Assembly: GCA_037013685.1 (NCBI GenBank)
Contig: CM072899.1
Span: 7,048,479 to 7,112,478, forward strand
DNA from: Acridotheres tristis
Lineage: Eukaryota > Chordata > Aves > Passeriformes > Sturnidae
Length of the DNA: 64,000 nucleotides
Reading direction: 5' to 3'
This document shows, piece after piece, positions 51,391 through 64,000 of this stretch (positions are counted from its first letter, which is position 1; every line of letters starts with the position of its first letter). The notes below the pieces were generated by a model. It did no database searches. It saw only the letters and a program-made list of their open reading frames with translations, and was not told where the DNA came from. Both the position numbers and the translations under genes were made by a program.

Positions 51391-54300
51391 TTCACTGTCT
51401 GCACCTTCCAAGCTGTTCTTGGGTTCCTGCCTTCACCTCAGCTTCAGTATGAGGATCCGGGAGAGCCAGCTAGCTTTTATTGATTGTCTGCCTTACTTTT
51501 TCAGGAGTTCAGTTTTGTTGTTCCTAAGCACAGGTCTGGCGCCTTAAAAAATGTTTTGCAAAAATAAAGCTTAGAATTGTCAGTCAAATTTAGGCTACAC
51601 AGGGATCGATAGTTTATACAATCTTAGGAGTGAAATCTTTTATCAAAAAAAATGTGACGGCTCTTCAAGCGACCACAACTCTAAAATATCCCTAAGTATT
51701 TCAAAGCTCATGATTAAATAATGAGATCTGTCAGCACCAGAGGATGCAGAGCAGCCCCCTTTAATCTCTCATCTAAATATGATAATTGTTTTTTATCTCT
51801 CATTCCTTGCTCTGTGCTGGACACACATACACTGTTTTCTCCTATTGAATAGATTTTCAACAGAACCAAACCACCCTGAAGTCCCAGGTTGTTTCCTGAC
51901 ATGTCTCTGCCTCTCTTAGAGGATGTGAGTAAACAAACTTCATACCGTCCAAAGCTGCTTTCTGGGCAATTAATCTTTTCTTCCAGAATGAAGAAAAACC
52001 TTGCCTGGTTCTGATGAGTGTATGATTTCCAAAGGTGGTTGCATTCAACTCAGAGTGAAGCAGACAGGGTTTATTACTTGTATTGGAGAGTAATTTACTC
52101 TCTTGGTCTTGTGTTGGAGGCTGTGGGAATGGAGAAAAAAACGCTTTATTTGAAAGTTTTCTAAGAAAACCAGGTTCATATTGGATCTTCAGCAGATTTG
52201 ACATTTGACTTTCTTCATAGGTAATTGTGTTGTTGCAGAGAGAGAAGAAATGGTTCTGTAAGGACTTCTGTACAGCCCAGAATACATTTGTTTATGCAGG
52301 AGCCCTTGAATTTACACAGATAAAAACTTCTTCCAAAATATCTGTGCAATCAGACCCTGCCATACACATTATTGTGAAGAAAGTGAAAGAGAGAAGGTGA
52401 TCCAGACATAACTAGATTTGGAGATTGCAATCACTTGTACACCATTGGTCCCACTCTAATCTGCAGCAGAACATCTGGACCTCTGTGTTTTAGAGGCTTA
52501 GAAGAGCAAAGCACCTGTATATTCCTATGAACTTTTGCATTGGGTTCATGCATAAAAAGACATCTAAATAACACCAAGGATAGCAAGTGGCTAAAATATA
52601 CATGATTTTTCATTGTAGAGGTTCCTTAATGACTCTATGCATATGCTTTCTCGAATACATGTGATGACTATGACATGAAAAGCTTTTTGGAGCTATTTTG
52701 TGCAGGTGGACTAATTTGGGGAGAGAGAAATGGAGAAGACATCTGTGCTCCATTACATAGCTCGAGCTCAATTTTGAACAGAGAGAAATAGAGCAGAGGA
52801 GTGTGCTCCTCTCCATAGTTGGAATTTACATCTAGGGAGAGAGAGACAGGTTTTTCACTGAAAGTTCATACCTGTTTTGCCACTGAGAGGGGCAACTTTT
52901 GCCCATGTTTCTAAAAGCCTTGCTGTACCCTGATTGTGTATAACCTCATAGGGAAAGGTGCAGGAATATCTGACATTCTCCTCCAGCATGTGTTGTATTT
53001 CACAGCAGGAGTTTAATGCCTTGCCATAATATTTTTCTCTAACACAGCATGTAAGTCAAAATTCCCAGTACTTTCAATTACTGGACACCTGAGTGGGGAA
53101 ACTGCTACTGATAGGATTAGCAGTGGTGCAGGGTAAGTGGCACACAGTGACGAGTGAGGACCTTGGAGCAGTTCCAGGAGCTGGTTTCTGCACAGGAGCA
53201 GGGCTGTGCAGTGAGTGAGGGGTGGCCAGAGGCCTGCTGATCATATCAGAGTGAGCTGGGTAGATGTTTGCAGCAGACATGGAGTACTGGATGCCCTAGG
53301 AGTGTGAGAGCAGTCCCAGAAATTATTGCTGATGGAAACAGGAGTCCCGTGAACTGAATTTCCTGGGGGTAGGGCTGGGTCTCTGATTCCCTGCATATTT
53401 CAAGCCAGATATTTCATCTTCAAGCTGCCACTGAAGGAGACAACCTATGTTGTCTCTTTTGCTTACAGATCCAGCAGCATGAGATCTCATCTGATGTGAT
53501 AATATGCTGCTGGTTCTGGGAGTGCAGCAGGTCTCCATCCCTGAGTGAGCAGCTCGTAAATGTCAGGCTGCACCAGTCATGGCATTCCTCTGGAATGATC
53601 ATCCATGCCATGGTATGGAGTTGTGAACAACAACCCAATTATCCCTCATTCAAGATAAATGGTGTGATTATAATGACCACAGATAACAAGAGGTATCAAA
53701 AGGCAGTTCACACAGTCCAGGCTCTCTGGCTTCCATGGATGGGAGTGTGGTTTGTGCTTCCTCATTACAGGGCATGGTTTCAAGCACAGAGAAATAAGAA
53801 TCCTTTAGATAGGCTGATGCTTTAGTACTCTGGATTTGAGAATGAGGACTGATAGTACAGGTGAATATACCCTGGAGCATCACAGGGAAAAGCAGCTCAC
53901 CTGAGGTAGGAGGGACAGAAATATGTGACTGCCACCTCACTGTGTCTGAAGCTGTGGAGTCCCAGCTGTAATTTGAGTATTTGGATTTGCCTTTCAGGCA
54001 AAAGTTGGGTGATAACTGGTGCAATGAGTTCCCAAAGGGGTCCAGTGAGGGCTCTGAGATGTGGAGGGGAGGCAGAAAGGAGGAAAATTGTAGCCCACTT
54101 GCTTCATGTTTCTCAGGGTGTAACCACCAGAGGAAATAAAAAACTTCTGCAGTCTTCAGCTCCTTATCTTCAATCAAACCACAATCCAAAGACATTTTTA
54201 TTACAGTAAAGAAGAATCAAAACCAATATCAGAGTGTTGTAAGAAAAAAAAGGGGAAAAAAAGTAACAGATACCCACAGTCAATAATTGTCATCCAACAG

Positions 54301-57300
54301 ATAATCTCACCTCTTACAGAATTTACAGTGGTCACCACCAAATAAAATGACACAAGTACATGAAAAAAATATTTTTGAGAATATTTGCACTGGGTGGGTG
54401 CACATATCTGGATGCTGAGGGGCAGCAGAGCTGCTGTGCATCAGCATTTTTTCCTCAAACTCCCTAGTGCCAAGGCACCACTGGCTCCCCTTAGGTGGTT
54501 GGATGCCTTAGGGGTTTCACTCTAATTACTGGTCTACAATCTGTGTTCAGGAAAGCTGTGATTCTAAGAAGTCTGCAAAGTTTCCTTAGTCTTGTCTTAG
54601 GCAGTAGCAGGTGGCTTGGGCTGTGCATTACATTTACAGGCATTCCCAGGCTGCTCTTCAAAAGTCCTTTTGTACCTCTTTCTTCCATTTGCCTGTTACA
54701 AAAATGAAGTTTTCATGACTAACAATCTGATGTGGAATAACTCACTTCTGGTTCACCACAGAATAGCCTGAGCTCATAACCTCACAGTAGGAAGAGTTAT
54801 ACCCCTGTGTTTAGTAAGTGGGGCACTTCTTGTTATTGCACTGTGGGTAGAAATATCCTCTCAGATGCAAAATCTGAATTCCCTCACAGCCAAATTCAGC
54901 AATCAAGAGTTTGACTAGCTCTTAGTGCTTCCAAAATGGATGGCATAATTAAATGATTTAAAGACTGCTGTAATCAGGAGTGCACAGTCAATGAATATTC
55001 AAGCTGTTCTCATTGTTAGGAATGATAAAGAAGCATCTTTTCTTTAGGTGGGTATTATTTATTGTCTAAAGAGTCATCCAGAAGATGGTGCCACAGTTCT
55101 GCCTGTGAAATGAGCACCAGCCCAGAAGAGAGTCCTTGCACAGGAAAACATATTTCATAGAAATTTAAGAGCAAACCTATTTTCAGGGGCAATTCAGAGC
55201 TCCAAATCTGGCATTAAGTCTGTGTTAAAGCTCTTGTTGAAAACTAGGGCAATGTATCTTCATTGCTTTTGCTCTGTGTCACTCCAGGCAAGGTCACCCA
55301 GCACAGCAAGGAAGAGAAAACCCTTCCCATCTCCCCATTCCTTTCTGAAAAAGGGACAGATCTTTGGGTATTTGTTAAACTGCCTGTTCTGGGTAGCAGC
55401 AAGACATCAAAAATGATAAATAAGATGAAGAAAAAATAAGCCTGGCTCTGAATGCTTCACGAGGCTTCTGTGGCAGCAGGAAGTGCAGCATTAAATAGAG
55501 GCTGTAGCTGTTTCTGTTGGTTAAGGAAGGACATTATTTCTGAGGCTCTGTGTCACTGAAGAAAATGATGAGGTCAAGCCTGTAGATCCTTGTAATGAGA
55601 TTAAATAATCTGATTTCCATTTCACAAAGCTTTGTGCTAACACAGAAGGAAAAAATGAAAACTGAGATTGGTACGAAGGAAAATCTTTGCTCCTACCAAA
55701 AGCAGGCATTTAATTTTTTCTTCCATTACAATTTTCTGTTGTCTGAGGTCTCTTCTCCGTAGCTCAACCAATTTGTCATCCGATTAGTCTGATGAAGCAT
55801 AGAGAAGTCATTTGAACTGTAAATTTTCTGCAGGCAAAATAAAATGCAAACAAGAAGAGCTTCCTGTGCCTGCCAAAGTGATGATACTCAGAATACAAAT
55901 AAGAAAAAGCCATGCTGACAGCATAAGCTATTTTTATATTCTGTCATTGGCTCCCGGGCATGGCAGTTTGAACAGGACCGCATCTGTATTCCCAAACCCA
56001 AATAAACCATGTAGTCTTAAGTGAAGTTCATGTCTTACAGAATAGCTCTTTAATCATAGTGAAAGGATCCATTGCAGGAAGGATGAATCATGATGTTGAT
56101 TCACACTCAAGCTGTACGTTTAGTGTTTGGATTAACCCGGACACAACAGCTCCAGAGAGGAGGGTTTCCTGCTGCTGACAGGGGATGTGCAGGAGGAGCC
56201 AGCAGGGACTTCTGTGCTGGCAGCAGGAGCTGATGACACTTCACAACCATGGTTCAGTCCTGGACCTTTTAGAAGACAACATCACGACCTGGCTTTGTGT
56301 GGTGACTGGGCACAGACACATGGGGGTGTTCGGGGTGTGGGTCCCCTGCCACCCTCCCACGGTGACACCCCAACCTCCCCAGGGTGCTGGATTTATCACC
56401 TCCAGGGCACCTCCAGGGCAAACACTCACAACAGGACAGCCCCCAGCTCCTCACTTGGGTGACAGGGGTGGGGAGAGATGCTTGGCTGGGGCTGTCCTTT
56501 CCCACAGCCTTAGCAGCTCTCAGCTTCACTCTCACGTGGCTCCTCTCTGAAAAGCAGCTGTGGCCTCATTCCCTTCTATAAAACCTACAGCATTTAGCAA
56601 ACACAAGCTCTTTCTCAGCACTCTTGCACTGCTGAATTATTGTACAGACATACGTCACGTACTCATTACCTGCCAGGATGCGCTTAACAGCTCTGGCTAA
56701 TTGCAATAACATCTTGTTTTTATAAACTGTCTGCCACTGCTGGACCTCAAAGTCTTTTGGGAGGTCAGTAGCATTAGCAACAGGCAAGATTTCCCACAGC
56801 AAGTGGAGCTGAAAGGAACACTAATAGGACTGTAGCTAGCAAATGGACCGTGCAGTGACACAAAGGCCTCAATCCCGCAAGTTCTTCCAAAATAATCCTC
56901 TGGAAGATATTACTGGAGCAACAGGAGACTTTTATGATGCAAAGGAACTGCTGCTTATGAATTTCTGGAAAGTAATCTGACTTTCTCTAGATAAGCACCA
57001 CAGGGGAACTTCTGCCAAGCCAGGGAGTGTTTTACTATCCAGGCACTCTTCATGCAACACACTACAATATTAGTTAAGTAATTCTCTCCTGAATTAGAAA
57101 ATTACTTTGATCTCTACAACAAATATCTCTGTAAAGCCAGGAACTTGCCTGGATTTGCACAGACATTCCCACAGCACTTTGCACTTCAGGAAACCATCCT
57201 CTGCTTCAGCAGAGCTTGGAGCATCTTCCCACTGGGGATGAATTTGGCAGGCAGATGAAACCCCTGTTCAGTTACACTGGGGGTAATAACCAAGCCTGTC

Positions 57301-60300
57301 ACCAAACTCAAATGTAGTTCTTACCTAAATTGGGAATAGTGACTGAAGGCTTTGCTTCTCCCCTCGCTGTCCCCAGCATGTGCTGGGCTGACTGCTCAGC
57401 AGCTGCTTGGGCCATGTGGTCTTTTGGCAACTGTGGGTTGTTCACTCAGTGAGGGGCACCACGGCCACGTTGTGAAGGGATGATTGATGATCTGATCGGA
57501 GCCACGACTGTGTTTCCACCCACGCTGCTGCCAGTCCCTTTCAAGAGAGAGACTCCGTGCTGCCATGCTCTGCTTTGATGAGTGAGTACAGCAAAACACC
57601 CAGCAGGATGAGTCCATCAGGATTTTACAGCTTTGGATAGGCCTGGATGCGACTTTATCCCCACTTCGCTTCTGAGCAGCTGAGTATGGTCAGGGATGCT
57701 CCCAGTGTGCCCCAAAACCAGGAGTTCACTGGCAAAGTGCCTCCCATCCTGACTGCCCTGGGTGGATGCCAGCCTGTGTATGAAAGACTTTTAAAAGCCT
57801 TGCCCGGTGAGGATGTGAAAGGGGCAAGACCTAAATCCTGGGTGAGTGACCCAAACCTGTAACACCAGTGATCTCCCAGGCCCCAGAAACCTTGCCAAAC
57901 AATCAAAAGTAGATGACTCCCATGCACCCTTTCTGAGGGAATTGAGCTTTTTGGATGGAAAGAAGTTGATCAGTGGATTTTATTTTGATTTTTATCAGCC
58001 ATTTTGCTGCAAGAAGAGGCGAGATTGGGAATTAGGCAGATTGTATCTGGCGCTGGGGACTGGAAGGTGCTGCACTAGGAGATGCCAGTGTGGTGGTGAC
58101 TTAGCCAGCATGCAATGAGGGCTTATGGGAGAGCTCTGAACTGTAAATCCACTTGCTGAAATCCACCTGACTCAGGCTTGAAAGAAAGGAAGGAAAAATA
58201 CTACCTAGATTATTAGCATTGACTGTTGCCTTTTTCATTAGGACTTCTCCCTGCAGGAGAAAAAAAAATGAAGGCAGAGCTAATGTCATGGATAAAATTG
58301 CAGCCCAAACCTGATTTTCATGCTCTATTTATTATAGCAGATCAGAGGTTTTGTATGAGATCCTTAGGAATGTAAAGGACAGTGAGTTTGTTAGACCAAA
58401 GCAGCAGTTGCATATCTCTCCTGTCTCACACAAACACAAAACTCAGCTGTTTTCTCAACCTGAACTTGGTTCTCATCCAAAAACTGACCTGAAGATTGGC
58501 TGGGAATCCAATACTGTGACCTTGTTGCTGGCTGGGAATCTGCCCCCAAATGCCCCACACAAGCCCAGTCAGCTCTGGCTGGCCTGGAGAGCAGCCACTT
58601 TCCCTGCACTGGAGGGAGGATGTGTCACTCCAGGTGCTGCAAGAGGAATTACTTGGTGTTCAGATGGTGCTGGTGCCAGTGCCAGCCTCTCCAGCAGTGA
58701 GGACAGTGAGAAACAGCCTGGATCACCTGGAATCCCCCTGGGCATGCCTTGAGCATCAGGCACCTGCCAGAGCCACATCCCAGCACGGGAGAGGGCAGAT
58801 CTGCTGGCTGCAGGCAGGCATTGTGGCAGTGCAGGAGGGAGTCTCTGAGCCCCTTCCCTCTTTGCCCAAATGCGCCCAGAAACAGAGCCCTGCTTCCTCC
58901 CTCCAGACAAGTGCTTTCCCCAGCAAAGCTATTGTTTTTTGGCTGCTATTTCAGATGCGTGGTAATTCACTGGTGCAGCAGTTAGGAGCAGCATCCGCTC
59001 ATTTTCTCTTTTTGGGATCCATCTGGGTGCCTTGGGGGTGTTAGAAATCCTCTAACAGGAAATTAAACCAAAAAAATCCCAGCTCCCAATGAGAGGGCTG
59101 TGTTTCTAGCCCAAGCTTTGTCTTTCAGGGAAAATGGCCCCACTTATCAAGTTATCTGTGAGAATGACTAGGCCCCATGCCAGGAATGCTATCGGCTGCC
59201 TGCTGAATTACTCACTATTCAGTGACCTTTCAGCAGATTATTGGAATTATTTTGAATTTCAATGCAGGATGCTGGAGCCTCTTTGCTTTTCAAGGCCAGC
59301 TCTCTGCCCTCCATTAAATCTCTGAGCTGCCAGCACAAGCTACTGGGTCCAAGGCAATGGGAATGGTTCTAACTGGGTGACTCTTGGGAAGGCTTTCCAT
59401 TTGTGTGATCCATCAGAAAGTTGAGCTCTGAATCCAAAAGCAGCAAGACTGTCATGATCAATATTCATCAAAAGTGAGGTTTTGGTTTTCAGGAGGTGCA
59501 GGGCTTTCTTGTGGGATACCTCATGCTGAGGTAGATGCAAAGGAGCTGATCTCTTCTTGAGGGGGTCTGTGTTCATTTGCACAGAAGAAGGAAGGTTTAG
59601 ATTGATTTTTCCTTACATGAACATAACAGAAGGTGAGGAGGAGAGAAAATAATGAACAGATTAAATCACAGAATTGCTTTCAAGACTCTTCAGAGGTTCT
59701 AGAGAAAGAAAGTACCTAACTAATGGGAAGATTTTGAGTGTGCTGGTGGTAATAACAAATGGTCCCAGGTTGGCTTAGTTTGAAACACAGACCTCTAGTT
59801 GGAGAGGGAGCTGCTTTTCCAGCAGGACAGACCCCTTCTAACCGTGCCAAGAAGCCATTATACTGTTGATGGATCAGCATGTAGAGGAGGGAAGAGAAGG
59901 GCTGTGAGTTGTGGCTTGTGAACCCTTCCAGCAAGAACTGCTGGAAACTTCCTCCTGTGCAAGCCTCATAGGCTTTCTTATGACTTTCTGTCCCATAAAG
60001 ATTTCTTGAGTGTACTTGAAACTGAGCTGAGCTGAGCTGCAGAGACTTGCTAACAGCAGAGCCTGTTCTCTGCTCTTCCCCACCTGTACATGCAGCATTA
60101 GAAACCAGGATGTCAAGCATCTCAACTATTGATTGATGACAAACCCCAGGACAGCCCTTCAATGCCGGTAACAGCATCATTTCATACCTATTTTCTGTTG
60201 TGACAATGTTCAAATGCTGAAATACACACTGGGGGTTTCTAAGCCTGTAGTTCATGTGATGGGAAATACGTCTAACAATCCAAAATTAATTTTGAACTGA

Positions 60301-60604
60301 GCCTCTAATAGTGGGAAAACTGTGTTTCAGGGTTGCACTTGTGTCCCTGCTTGGGCTGTGCTGGATTGAGGGTCAGGGAATGGGGTGATTTGCAACCTTT
60401 ATTGGTGCTAAAACCAGCCTTTCCCAAAACAGTTTAATTTGTAACCCGCTTATGCAGGACATAGGGTAGTTACACACTCATTTGTGTGAGAAGAGACACA
60501 CACTGTAATCATAGCTACATTTCTAAGAATTACACTACGTAATTGCATGTATATTACACTACAGCCTCACAAACCTGGCAACACTTTCAGAGAAGAGCAG
60601 CTGT
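51391..60604. other. Flanking sequence, no recognised gene
   Basis: No repeats of recognised family and no gene. The longest frames, 175 codons at 53668-54195 and 179 codons at 59716-60255 (both minus), lack domain signatures and are close to what chance gives over this length. Confidence 0.5.
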
Positions 60605-61010
60605 TATAAAAGACGGTATAGGGAAAAAAAATTAATACTTATATTAACTGAACTTATTAATGCAAAGCAAGTGAGCATTTCTTATGTTCGCCATTGAGGA
60701 AGTGTAGCTATTTAAATCGGGGCTGTTACTAGTGACCAGCAGCCTTTTTGTTCGCCAAAGCGCCTAACTCTGGCTGTGACAGGGCAGTAGGAAAATACAC
60801 GAATATTTCATGCTAAAGTACACGCAATTGAGCTGAGTTTTCCTGCAGTTTGCTCAGCTGCCACTTGATGGGGCCGAACGTCTCCTTTTGGGACAGGAGC
60901 CGCTCGCTTCCCTCGCCGGCCAGGGATGCGCAGGGAGCGCTGGGCGATGGATGGTGGTGGTGGTGGTGGTACTCAGCCTCTGTCTTTTGAAACCATCACC
61001 ATCCTGGGAG
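60605..61010. promoter_or_regulatory. CpG-enriched patch with a TATA-like box
   Basis: About 17 CpGs occur in 380 bp in otherwise CpG-poor DNA. A good TATA box, TATAAAAG, lies at 60605-60612 on the plus strand. A 60-codon open frame without Met (60813-60995, minus strand) crosses the GC-rich core and includes a His run from the (TGG)6 repeat. This may be a conserved regulatory element, a promoter of an unknown transcript, or chance. Confidence 0.35.
60952..60969. repeat. (TGG)6 trinucleotide repeat
   Basis: Six perfect TGG units, reading (CCA)6 on the minus strand, at the edge of the CpG-enriched patch at 60.6-61.0 kb. Confidence 0.95.
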
Positions 61011-62432
61011 TCTGTTACGCCTTCCCAAATATCACCATGCTTCCCTTGCCTCCTCCTGTGCTAATTCATGGTTGCACATAAAATTTTTCTATAAACCCCT
61101 CGGCTTTGCCCAAGGAAAAAGTGGAGCTGCAGCTAACAGCAAAGGGCTGGTATGCAGCATCTGGCTCTTTTGGACGGGTCAAGTGGCTTCACAAAATGCA
61201 CATGCACGGATCTGACTTCCCTGAAGGAGGGGAAATAGTTTTCCTAACTTTACTTGCTGAGTATGTCCAAAACCTTTCATGAAATCCTTCACAGCAGAAG
61301 GGACATAATCTTCCTCCTCCCCTCAATGCACCTGATGTAAAACATTCAGTTTGGGTTCCTGCAGTCGAAAAAGAATGTGGACAAATAATAGAGGGACCCT
61401 TGGAGAGCTGATAAGATGCCAAGGGTCTGGGGTACACACTAAGGGACAATGTACTGGAGCACCATAACTTGTAGGTGTCTGTGCCGGGGCTGCTGCTAAA
61501 AGGAGCTGTTGTCTCCTGCTCCCTTCTTGCTGGAGCAAACTGCTGTGGAGTTGCAGGATCTCAGCTGGCCTGACCACAGGCCTTGTTCTAGAACTAATGC
61601 AAAGAAAGGTGTGTGTCAAGGTAAATAAGAGAATCCAAACTGAAGCCTTGTACAGCTGTACCTGGGTGGTTCAGGAAAGCCACAAATTCGGAAAATGGGG
61701 CTGCAGAAATGGCACCACAGCACTTGGAATTACCTCTGTCTGAGCTGGTGGCCGAGTCTGAGGCTCAGATGTACAAAAAAAAAGAGCCAGTATTTCATTA
61801 CATGTGCTCTAACTTGGAATATCCTTGGCTGAGCTGGCAAATATGTGAAGGTCATGAAGAATAAACATCTGAAGACATGAAGGAGCAAAGAAAATAAACC
61901 AGTGTTTCTGCACAGGTTTGGGGTGTAGGCTTGGAGGTTATTGCAGCAGTTCCATGCTCCAGAGTTGCCTGGCTGTGCAGCATTCATGGTCTGGCTGAAG
62001 GTGAGGTCTCCAAACTTCCCATTCATGGCTTGGCATAGCTTTTGGAGCACAACGCCCTGCAGGGCCAACGTCGCTGTCTTAATACTCTACTGTTGGTAAA
62101 GAAACTCCCTGATATTGCACAAACATGCTGTATGCTGGCAGGCAAAGCAGTGGTGCTAAATTGCATCAACTCTGAGTTTAAACATAGAGCTTTTTTTATA
62201 ACACCAGAAGCATCTCCACGTGGTAACTCAGAAATTGCAGCTCATTACCAGCCCACAGGAGGAACAAGGCAGGATGTCCCTGCTGGGCCAAGGGACAGCA
62301 GCTTGTGAGGGAAGGGTTAATCACAGACTTTTACTCCCCTATTTGATCACAGCTACTCGCAGACAAGTGCTTCTAATTGCTTTCACCAAAGTTTATTACT
62401 TTGAGTTACTCAACAGTGAATTGTGACCTTTT
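61011..62432. other. Flanking sequence, nothing recognised
   Basis: Ordinary-looking intergenic DNA between the CpG-enriched patch and the sense CR1 fragment. Confidence 0.5.
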
Positions 62433-62722
62433 CATAGGCAGATAATGATAGAAAAGGGGGGAACAGTTGTAAACTAAATCAGGAGAGATTTCGATTAGAT
62501 GTTACAAGGAAATTCTTTACAGTGAATGTGATGAGGCTCTGGCATAGGCTGCCCAGAGAAGCTGAGGATGTCCCCCATTCCCTGAATTGCTCAAGGCCAG
62601 GTTGGACAGGGCTTGGAGCAACTTGGTCTAGTGGAAGGTGTCCCTACCCGTGGCAGAGGGGTTGGAACAAGAAGGTCCTTCTAAACCAAGCAATTCCATG
62701 ATTATGTGATTCTCAGATTCTA
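62433..62722 (+). mobile_element. CR1 LINE fragment, 3' end, sense orientation
   Basis: About 290 bp match the terminal part of CR1 in sense order: a stretch with GTAAACTAAATCAGGAGAGA, then GCTGCCCAGAGAAGCTGAGG, TTGGACAGGGCTTGGAGCAA and TGGCAGAGGGGTTGGAAC. It ends in the short ATTCTATG-like terminal repeats (ATTCCATGATTATGTGATTC). It is 5'-truncated, as most CR1 copies are, with no remaining reading frame. Confidence 0.92.
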
Positions 62723-64000
62723 TATCTCTTTCAGACAAATACAAAGTTGATTTGTAATAAAACTGAAATGTGGCATGTCTAACAGATTTGTACATTCACA
62801 AGTTGTTTTGTGATGATGTCCCCAGGAGATATTATTATTTGTTATGATAGTTAAGACATGATATGTGAAAACTGGATGATGATTTCTAAAAGTTAGTTAA
62901 AAGTTAGTGAGCAACCAGCAGCTTTTTAGCACAACAGCAGGCTCAGGAGACAATAAAGGTGCTGTTCTTCAAAGAGCAGTGGAGGCTTGAACATGTTCCA
63001 TGTATTCACAGCCTTTGAACACAGTGTAAGGTTATGAATATTAGCAAAGAAAGAAAGCTTGAGGCATTTTCACTACAAAGAAAATCTGACCACTGGGGAA
63101 TAAATATAGGACATAAATAAGAAGAATCAAAACACCAGGTAGTGCTTTTAATGAGCACTTCTGCTGTAAGTCAAGGGCATATTATTTGGAACAGATTGCT
63201 CTCCATCTATCTGTTGCTAGCAGGCTGAGAGACATAAAGTATGTATGACGGAAATGGGAACCAAGGATGGAGCAGCAGAGTTGTAATCCTGACATGGATC
63301 TGATGGGACACTGGTGAACCCTGATCTCAAATAGAGATGTATGAGTGGGGATAAGATCCTGAGTGGGGATATTGTGATGCTGGGGGTATAAGAGAAAAGT
63401 CAATGAAAACATATCTGCTTTTGCCATGCAAAACAAAAGCTGTGTACGGTGTTTAAGGGAAGGACCTTGCCCAGAAGCCCCAGCTGTAAGTGGCACAGTG
63501 CCTGTGGGACCTGCTTAGCTCAGAGCACAGCTCTCTGCCTCAGCAGGTGATGTGGTTGGTGACAAGCAGTGTGGCACAGAGGGGCACAGCATGGCATGTC
63601 ACCTCCCTCGGCCTCACTGAGCACAGCTCTGAGTGATGCTGAGACCTGAAGGCTTTGCAGGTCCAGCTGTGTGTCCAACAGGGAGGTCCCTGGCAGTTTG
63701 CTAGCCCTAAGGGGCAGGGGTAAATGAGAAATTAGGATAACTGGCAAAAATAAGCAGTTGTACATTAAGTACAAAAGAGCAATACTTGGTTGATTAACTT
63801 TCTAGGACAGTGAGATCTCTGCAGCTGAAGGGGTAGAGCGAGTGCCTCTTGCAGACACCTCAATTCCATCCCTAGCTATGGGGACACTGTGGAGCCTGCA
63901 GATGCCCCTTGTGCTGGCAGCTGAGAGCATCACCTCATTCTTCAGGTCCCTCTGTGCCTCCCTCCCTTCAAACAGTGGGGCTGAGAGGGGAAAATCTCCA
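62723..64000. other. Flanking sequence to the right edge, nothing recognised
   Basis: No gene or repeat recognised after the CR1 fragment. The last few hundred bases are somewhat GC-richer and repetitive in CAGAG/TGTG words but show no exon structure. Confidence 0.5.

Noticed and set aside
53668..54195. 175-codon minus-strand frame considered as a transposon protein remnant
   Set aside because: No recognisable catalytic motif or terminal repeats; treated as chance.
59716..60255. 179-codon minus-strand frame, longest outside the CpG island
   Set aside because: No domain, no splice or promoter context, and a length not surprising for chance over 64 kb on two strands.
63810..63890. Sequence resembling a tRNA-derived SINE (AGCTGAAGGGGTAGAGCGAG, then TCAATTCCATCC)
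   Set aside because: Only a loose likeness to A and B boxes, no cloverleaf and no tail; not supportable.

Overview
The window reads as vertebrate, almost certainly avian, nuclear DNA. Three fragments resemble CR1, the chicken-repeat LINE of birds and reptiles. Short simple-sequence tracts are common, CpG is scarce outside a few patches, and no dense coding is present. Most open frames are short and stop-limited as expected by chance.

The only gene I can support lies on the minus strand. Two tiny coding exons (38948-38965 and 38751-38816) sit in a CpG island and encode MEAVDQ followed by a segment that starts LASAGTFRV and ends LRVLEW. This matches the cytoplasmic N-terminus of synaptoporin (SYNPR), a four-pass synaptic-vesicle protein of the synaptophysin family. 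Splice sites, a branch point, a strong Kozak context and the absence of any upstream ATG in the GC-rich leader all agree. Transcription runs leftward.

Layout: 1-38750 is the start of SYNPR intron 2. I found no third exon there, so the rest of the gene should lie beyond the left edge. This interval holds an LTR-like fragment at the far left, one CR1 fragment near 10.7 kb, a perfect (CCCAT)18 array near 13.1 kb, an A/C-rich tract near 26.4 kb, and many stretches without recognisable content. 38.5-39.7 kb is the promoter and CpG island, split by a poly-T block, with a strong G-quadruplex motif just inside intron 2. 39.7-64 kb is 5' flanking sequence with no recognised gene. It contains two CR1 fragments (48.2 and 62.4 kb), two small CpG-enriched patches (51.1-51.4 and 60.6-61.0 kb) and AT-rich, homeodomain-motif-like stretches that could be conserved enhancers. 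In mammals the next gene upstream of SYNPR is CADPS, divergently oriented; none of its exons was recognised here.

I see no evidence of a new multi-gene system. The points worth following are regulatory and structural: the SYNPR 5' end, its micro-intron, the G-quadruplex, the distal CpG patches and the AT-rich candidate elements. Repeat and conservation calls were made by eye, without database searches.
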